A DNA stretch of 64,000 nt from Actinoalloteichus_B caeruleus (GTDB lineage Bacteria > Actinomycetota > Actinomycetes > Mycobacteriales > Pseudonocardiaceae): assembly GCF_000718005.1 (NCBI RefSeq), contig NZ_JODV01000001.1. One strand, written 5' to 3'. The notes below the pieces were generated by a model. It made no database searches and was not told the origin of the DNA. It saw only the letters and a program-made list of their open reading frames with translations. Positions 59,220-64,000 of this stretch are shown in pieces; the stretch's first letter is position 1, and each line of letters begins with the position of its first letter. Made by a program: the position numbers and the translations under genes.

Positions 59220-59676
59220 TGGTGGTGTCGCCAGGAACCCGCGTCGGCCCCGCCGCGGCGGTGGCGGCCGGGTCGGACCGTCCGGGCCACTGGACGACGT
59301 CCCGGCCCGTCTCCACCCGGGAGCCAGGGCCTGCCGGTGGGATTCCGACAGTCCCACCCCGACCGCTCGAGTTGAGTCGTTGTCTCGTCGTGGTCCCCAG
59401 GACAGGGTGGACCGTGTGCCGTCGGGGGGCGCACGGTTCGCCCTCTGGTGTTCGCGCCCGGGGCCGGCCCGGGGCTCGCCAGCTCGGCGGCCCGGGACTC
59501 GCCAGCTCGGGGAGGGCCCCGGTGACCAGCCCGTCGGGTGCGGCGCTGATCCACTCCTCTCGCTCCGCCACCCCCTGGTTACGCTCGCGGTGGGCGCGTA
59601 CCGTGTGCCGCGCCTCCGTGCCACCCGATCGGGTGCGATGCACGGGGACACCCTTCGACGCTTACGGACTGCCGAC

Positions 59677-60501
59677 ATGAGCACCGACACACCGCGACCC
59701 CCGCGGGGCCGTGAGAACCACAGCGAGGACACCACCCGCCTCCCGGTGGTGCCCCCAGCGACGGAGCGGCCCGAGCCGTCGGCCGAGGAGCGTCCCGGCA
59801 CGCTGGCGCACTTCCTCCACCTCGCCCGGTCCGTGGTCCCGCCGATGCACCCGGCCGGACGCCCCTTCGTCGCCGCCGCCGCCGGGCTCGCCCTGGTGCT
59901 CAGGCGGTTCTCCCGCCCGCTGGGGGGCCTCGGTCTCGTCCTCACCGCCTGGTGCGCCTGGTTCTTCCGGGAACCCCGCAGGGTCACCCCCAGCCGGCCC
60001 GGGCTCGTGGTATCCGCCGCGGACGGCACCGTCTCCCAGGTGGACACGGCGGTCCCGCCCGTCGAACTCGGCCTGCCAGCCACCCCGCTGACGAGGGTCA
60101 GCGTGTTCCTCTCCGTCTTCGACGTGCACGTGCAGCGGACCCCGGTGTCGGGAGTGGTGCGCCAGGTCGCGTACCGCCCCGGCAAGTTCCTCTCCGCCGA
60201 CCTCGACAAGGCCAGCGACGACAACGAGCGGAACTCCCTGGTGCTGGAGACCGAGGACGGCCACCGCGTCGTCGCGGTCCAGATCGCGGGCATGGTGGCC
60301 AGGCGCATCGTGTGCGAGGTGGCCGCCGACCAGCGGGTCGCGGCGGGCGACACCTACGGCCTGATCCGGTTCGGTTCGCGGGTGGACCTCTACCTGCCGG
60401 CGGGAAGCCGCGTGCTCGTGGAGCCGGGACAGCGCACCGTCGGCGCCGAAACCGTCATCGCGGAACTCCCGGAGCCCTCCTCGGCCGCAGCGGGGGGCTG
60501 A
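59677..60501 (+). CDS. psd: Phosphatidylserine decarboxylase
   Basis: A 274-aa PSD-A type enzyme converting phosphatidylserine to phosphatidylethanolamine. A membrane-associated segment (about 64-98) precedes ADGTVSQV, FLSVFDVHVQRTPVSG, and the self-cleavage site FGSR (Gly233-Ser234), where the pyruvoyl group is formed. The N-terminus (about 45 residues) is hydrophilic. ATG 59677 is chosen because the upstream open frame is shadow-like. pssA follows 4 nt after the stop, so the two consecutive steps are in one operon. Confidence 0.94.
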   Translation: MSTDTPRPPRGRENHSEDTTRLPVVPPATERPEPSAEERPGTLAHFLHLARSVVPPMHPAGRPFVAAAAGLALVLRRFSRPLGGLGLVLTAWCAWFFREPRRVTPSRPGLVVSAADGTVSQVDTAVPPVELGLPATPLTRVSVFLSVFDVHVQRTPVSGVVRQVAYRPGKFLSADLDKASDDNERNSLVLETEDGHRVVAVQIAGMVARRIVCEVAADQRVAAGDTYGLIRFGSRVDLYLPAGSRVLVEPGQRTVGAETVIAELPEPSSAAAGG

Positions 60502-60505
60502 GCGC

Positions 60506-61492
60506 ATGGCACGGGTAGCGCCCGGCATCGGACTGGTGCCCAACGCGGTGACCGTGCTGGCGCTGTGCGCCGGGCTCTCATCGGTGATGTTCGCGCTCGA
60601 CGGGCGCTTCGCCGCGGCCGTCGCCGCCGTCGCGACCGCCGCGCTGCTGGACGGACTGGACGGCCGCCTCGCCCGCCTGTTGGACGCCACCAGCAGGATG
60701 GGGGCCGAGCTCGACTCGTTGGCCGACGCCGTCTCCTTCGGCGTCGCTCCCGCCCTGGTGGTCTTCATCTGGTCGCTGCACGGCAGCCAATGGGGATGGG
60801 TCGTCTGCCTCCTCTTCGCCGTGTGCGCGGTGCTCCGGCTCGCCCGGTTCAACGTGCTGATGGAGGACACGAAGAGCCCACCGTTCGGCAAGGAGTTCTT
60901 CGTCGGGGTTCCCGCGCCCGCCGGCGCGCTGACGGCGCTCTTCCCCCTGGTCATCTCCCTCAAGTCCGGTGAGGGCTGGTGGTCGTCCCAGCTGGTGGTG
61001 GCGCTGTGGGTGATCGCGATCGGCGGACTGCTGATCAGCCGGGTCCCGACCCTGTCGTTCAAGACGCTGAAGGTGCCGGCCAAGGCGATCGCACCGCTGT
61101 TGATGTTGGTGGGGCTGCTCGCGGCGGCCGTGATCACCTACCCCCTGCTGGTCCTGGCGACCTTCATCGTGCTCTACCTCGCGCACGTGCCCTTCGCCGT
61201 TCGCCGGTACCGCTGGCTCAGCAGGCACCCGGAAGCGTGGGACGTACCGGCCGGGGAACGGCGCGCCATCCGGCGGAGCACCAGCAGGCTGCGGTTGCGG
61301 CGTCCTCGACTGCGCCCCAGGGTGGCCGGCGACGCCGTCCGGGCGGAGAGCGGCGGGGGCGGGCCGGGGGGGGGCGGCTCTCCCCGTCCGCGCTGGACAC
61401 CCGGAGGGGTGTCGTCCGGCTCCATCCCGAGGTCTTCGACGCGCTCGGCCTCACGGCGTGGGACGCCGTCCGACTCACCGGGAGTCGCGTGA
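60506..61492 (+). CDS. pssA: CDP-diacylglycerol-serine O-phosphatidyltransferase
   Basis: A 328-aa integral membrane enzyme that makes phosphatidylserine, the substrate of Psd. The CDP-alcohol phosphatidyltransferase signature DGx2ARx8Gx3Dx3D is complete at about residues 54-76. Six or more hydrophobic helices follow to about residue 235. The last 80 residues are Arg/Gly/Ser-rich; the portion after a run of nine Gs (61366-61374) has a shadow-like composition and overlaps the coding frame of the downstream AAA gene, so the real C-terminus may end earlier. Confidence 0.9.
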   Translation: MARVAPGIGLVPNAVTVLALCAGLSSVMFALDGRFAAAVAAVATAALLDGLDGRLARLLDATSRMGAELDSLADAVSFGVAPALVVFIWSLHGSQWGWVVCLLFAVCAVLRLARFNVLMEDTKSPPFGKEFFVGVPAPAGALTALFPLVISLKSGEGWWSSQLVVALWVIAIGGLLISRVPTLSFKTLKVPAKAIAPLLMLVGLLAAAVITYPLLVLATFIVLYLAHVPFAVRRYRWLSRHPEAWDVPAGERRAIRRSTSRLRLRRPRLRPRVAGDAVRAESGGGGPGGGGSPRPRWTPGGVSSGSIPRSSTRSASRRGTPSDSPGVA

Positions 61493-64000
61493 CCTCGGCC
61501 CTGGCCGCGGTCGCGACCGGGCGGGGAGCGGCGCCCGGTGTCATCCTCGTGGACGACCTGACCCTGTCGAACCTGGGCCTGGCCGAGGGAGCGGAGGTCG
61601 TCGTCGCGCCCGTCGAGGTCAGCGCGGCCCGATCCGTCACGGTCGCCGGGTCCCGCATGGCCGCCGCCTCCCTCCCACCGGAGACGCTCCGGCTGGCGTT
61701 GACGGGCAAGGTGCTCAGCGTGGGCGACACGGTCTCCCTCCTCCCGCAGGACGTCGCCCCGCCCTCCGGGGTGGACCTCAGCACCGCCCGTCGGAAGCTG
61801 TCCAACGCGATCGGCATCACCTGGACCAACGAACTGCTCACCGTCACGGCCACCGAGCCGGACGGTCCGGTGGCCGTCCAACCGTCCACCCAGCTCTCCT
61901 GGCGGGACGCGGCCCCGCTGCGGGACTCGACCGGGAGGGACTACTCCGCCGGCTCCCGCCCCTCGGGCGGGTTCGCGCCGTCCCCCGGTCCCACCCCGGC
62001 GGCGACCCCGGCGGGTGGCACCCCGACCACCGGAGCCTCCTCCCCCGGGGGCACGGTTCCCCGGACCTCGGACGCCGCCCGAACGGCCACCGGCACGACC
62101 GGGGCGACCACCGCTCCGGTCCGCCCCGAGGCACCGAGCGTCAGCGACCTGGTCGGCTCCGAGGACGCGGCCGCGCGCCTCACCGAGTGGCTCCGGCTCA
62201 CCTTCGAACGCCCCGAGCTGCTCGAACGCCTGGGAGCGAACTCCCGGCTCGGCGTACTGGTGGCCGGGCCGGCGGGAGTGGGCAAGGCGACCCTGGTGCG
62301 CGCGGTGACCCGTGCGGTCGACGCGGAGCTGGTCGAGGTGTCCGCGCCCAGCGTGGCGGCCCTGGAGGCGGGCACCGCGTCGCAGCGGGTGCACGACGCC
62401 GTCGCGGCCGCCTCCGCGCACGCCGCAGCCGGCCGGAACTGCGTCCTGCTCGTCACCGACATCGAGGCCCTGGTCCCCGGCGCGAACCCGCCTCCGCTGA
62501 CCACCGTGGTCCTGGACGCGCTGCGCTCCAGCAGCCACCACGGCAGGCTCGCCATCGTGGGCACCACTGCCCAGCCGGAGGGGGTGGACCCCCGGCTGCG
62601 TGATCCGGAGCTGCTGGACCGTGAACTCGTCCTGGTCCCGCCGGACACCCGAACCCGCACCGAGGTGCTGCGGATGCTGCTGCGCAGCGTTCCGCTGTCC
62701 GACGACGTCGACCTCGGGGTGATCGCCGAGCGCACTCCCGGGTTCGTCACCGCCGACCTGCTCGCGTTGCGCCGGGAGGCGGCGGTCCGCGCGGCCCTGC
62801 GGCAACCCCCGGAGCGGGAGGGGCCGGCCACGGACACCGCGACGGCCCCGGTGACCCCCCAGGCGGAGGCACCGGCGGAGGAGATCGTGGACGGCGAGCT
62901 GCTCGCCGACCCGGTGGGCGAGTCCCGTACCGCCCGGACCGCCGAGGGCGGTGACCTGGCGAGCGAGGTGGCCGACGCGATCACCGACGCGGAGGTCGTG
63001 GACGTGTCACCCCACGGGGAGACCCTGGCCCTGCCCGCGCCGGACAGTGGCGGCGAGACCACGTCCCTTCCCGTGCCCCCCGACCAGGAGGGCGACGAGA
63101 CGACCCGCTTCGCGGCGCCCCCAGGCCGGGACGACACCGTCGAGGCCCCGACCACACCTGCCGACCAGGCGACCACCGAGGAGCCGGCACCCACGAGCCC
63201 GGAGGCCACCACCGCCGAGGAGGCCGGGCCCGGCTGGCCCAGCATCCGGCAGGGGGACCTGTTGGACGCGCTCTCCTCGGTCCGGCCGATCTCCATGTCC
63301 TCTTCCGACACGCTCCAGACCGGCGGGCTCACGCTGGACGACGTCGGGGACATGGCCGAGACGAAGCAGGCCCTCACCGAGGCGGTGCTGTGGCCGCTGC
63401 GCTACCCGGACTCCTTCGCCCGGCTCGGGGTCCGCCCGCCGCGCGGCGTCCTGCTCTACGGCCCACCCGGCTGCGGGAAGACCTTCCTCGTCCGCGCGCT
63501 CGCCGGCACCGGGCAGCTCAACGTGATGTCCGTCAAGGGCGCCGAGCTGCTGGACAAGTGGGTGGGCGAGTCGGAGCGGGCGGTGCGCGAACTCTTCGCC
63601 AGGGCCGCGGAGGCCGCGCCCACCCTCGTCTTCCTCGACGAGGTCGACGCCCTCGCCCCCCGCCGGGGCGGGTCGAGCGACAGCGGGGTGGCCGACCGGG
63701 TGGTCGCCGCCCTGCTGACGGAGTTGGACGGTGTCGAGCCGATGCGGGACGTCGTCATCCTCGCCGCGACGAACCGGCCCGAGCTGATCGACCCCGCCCT
63801 GCTGCGGCCGGGTCGCCTCGAGCGCCTGGTCTACGTCCCGCCGCCGGACGGTGAGGCCCGCGCCGCGATCCTGCGGTCGGCCAGCCGGAACACGCCCTTG
63901 GCCGACCAGGTCGACCTCGACGCGCTCGCCGCCGACCTCGACGGGTACTCGGCCGCCGACTGCGCCGCCCTGGTGCGGGAGGCCGCGTTGACCGCGATGC
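61237..64000 (+). CDS. CDC48/VCP-like two-domain AAA ATPase (cut by window edge; start uncertain)
   Basis: The frame is open to the right edge. A VAT-N/CDC48-N-like domain opens with DTRRGVVRLHPEVFDALGL and LTGSRVTSALAAVATG. After a Pro/Gly/Thr linker, AAA domain 1 has a P-loop AGPAGVGKATL (Ala after Lys, unusual) and weak later motifs. A 170-residue acidic linker follows, then AAA domain 2 with GPPGCGKTF, FLDEVDAL and the SRH-region ATNRPELIDPALLRPGRLERL. Domain 1 is probably poorly active. The only in-frame start before the conserved N-domain is GTG 61237, 256 nt inside pssA, which is doubtful; GTG 61489 would cut into the N-domain. It is likely a protein unfoldase. Confidence 0.82.
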   Translation, partial: MGRTGRGTARHPAEHQQAAVAASSTAPQGGRRRRPGGERRGRAGGGRLSPSALDTRRGVVRLHPEVFDALGLTAWDAVRLTGSRVTSALAAVATGRGAAPGVILVDDLTLSNLGLAEGAEVVVAPVEVSAARSVTVAGSRMAAASLPPETLRLALTGKVLSVGDTVSLLPQDVAPPSGVDLSTARRKLSNAIGITWTNELLTVTATEPDGPVAVQPSTQLSWRDAAPLRDSTGRDYSAGSRPSGGFAPSPGPTPAATPAGGTPTTGASSPGGTVPRTSDAARTATGTTGATTAPVRPEAPSVSDLVGSEDAAARLTEWLRLTFERPELLERLGANSRLGVLVAGPAGVGKATLVRAVTRAVDAELVEVSAPSVAALEAGTASQRVHDAVAAASAHAAAGRNCVLLVTDIEALVPGANPPPLTTVVLDALRSSSHHGRLAIVGTTAQPEGVDPRLRDPELLDRELVLVPPDTRTRTEVLRMLLRSVPLSDDVDLGVIAERTPGFVTADLLALRREAAVRAALRQPPEREGPATDTATAPVTPQAEAPAEEIVDGELLADPVGESRTARTAEGGDLASEVADAITDAEVVDVSPHGETLALPAPDSGGETTSLPVPPDQEGDETTRFAAPPGRDDTVEAPTTPADQATTEEPAPTSPEATTAEEAGPGWPSIRQGDLLDALSSVRPISMSSSDTLQTGGLTLDDVGDMAETKQALTEAVLWPLRYPDSFARLGVRPPRGVLLYGPPGCGKTFLVRALAGTGQLNVMSVKGAELLDKWVGESERAVRELFARAAEAAPTLVFLDEVDALAPRRGGSSDSGVADRVVAALLTELDGVEPMRDVVILAATNRPELIDPALLRPGRLERLVYVPPPDGEARAAILRSASRNTPLADQVDLDALAADLDGYSAADCAALVREAALTAM
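61366..61374 (+). repeat. Run of nine G
   Basis: The G9 tract lies where pssA should end and the AAA gene should begin. It is a typical site for replication slippage or sequencing error. Confidence 0.9.

Larger units (their letters stand above)
59007..59676. other. 670-bp intergenic region with an AT-rich island and inverted repeats
   Basis: No convincing gene. An island less rich in GC (59100-59155) contains the palindrome TCACGA-T-TCGTGA and a TATTGAT hexamer (about 59146). Further on, CTCGCCAGCTCGG occurs twice, 25 nt apart, in about 59474-59512. TACCGT at about 59599-59604 is a possible -10 for psd. Confidence 0.5.

Noticed and set aside
1..64000. tRNA or rRNA genes
   Set aside because: No T-arm (GGTTCGAATCC-like) with matching acceptor stem, and no rRNA-like sequence, was seen on either strand.

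Overview
The window is very GC-rich actinobacterial DNA with densely packed genes, frequent GTG starts, 4-nt stop/start overlaps and many leaderless genes. Marker families (DUF2530, DUF3027, DUF2771, DUF742/roadblock/GTPase conservon, Rpf with LysM, type VII secretion substrates, actinobacterial XPB helicase, PssA next to a CDC48-like AAA protein) point to the order Pseudonocardiales, probably Pseudonocardiaceae. The genus cannot be read from the sequence. It looks like an ordinary chromosomal core region, except for the extreme left edge.

Layout. 1-432 (minus) is the 5' end of a type I-E CRISPR cse1/casA gene that runs off the left edge; it is followed by a 1.2-kb gap without genes. 1654-14139 holds a purine permease, DUF2530, a translationally coupled pair (GHKL/sacsin-like ATPase and DUF3027), a glutaminyl-cyclase-like lipoprotein, a TetR/hydrolase pair around a large palindromic operator, an MFS protein, a DUF2771 lipoprotein and a cold-shock protein. 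14257-26024 contains regulators and most of the molybdenum cofactor genes (moaA, moaD, a mogA-moaE fusion, moaC, an HTH-TOBE protein), interleaved with rpf and a three-gene type VII secretion substrate operon. 26070-33880 is housekeeping and accessory metabolism (GNAT, malic enzyme, XPB-N-terminal-like protein, AraC, RibD-like reductase). 34143-39327 is a four-gene conservon (sensor kinase, roadblock, DUF742, GTPase). 40266-43908 is an NitT/TauT-type ABC importer operon. 44099-46784 is an XPB helicase overlapping a frameshifted menC. 46845-51898 encodes a 1243-aa subtilisin-like protease and a CapA lipoprotein. 53442-57272 has groEL with two CIRCE operators, a Ser/Thr kinase and an AIM24 protein. 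57417-64000 has moeA, a GlsB-like membrane protein, psd-pssA, and a two-domain AAA ATPase cut by the right edge.

Co-operation. Moco synthesis is complete in outline apart from moaB/mog as a separate gene (it is fused to moaE) and is spread over 40 kb. psd and pssA act in sequence to make phosphatidylethanolamine. The XPB helicase at 44099 and the helicase-like protein at 28686 are candidate partners. Control signals readable from sequence include nine leaderless promoters (TANNNT, 6-8 nt before ATG/GTG), two strong TetR-type operators, a CRP/GlxR-type box before rpf, and two CIRCE boxes before groEL. The most notable anomalies are the 5-bp duplication that breaks menC, the structured leader of rpf, the partial cse1, the type VII substrate trio, and the unclear start of the AAA gene next to a run of nine Gs.
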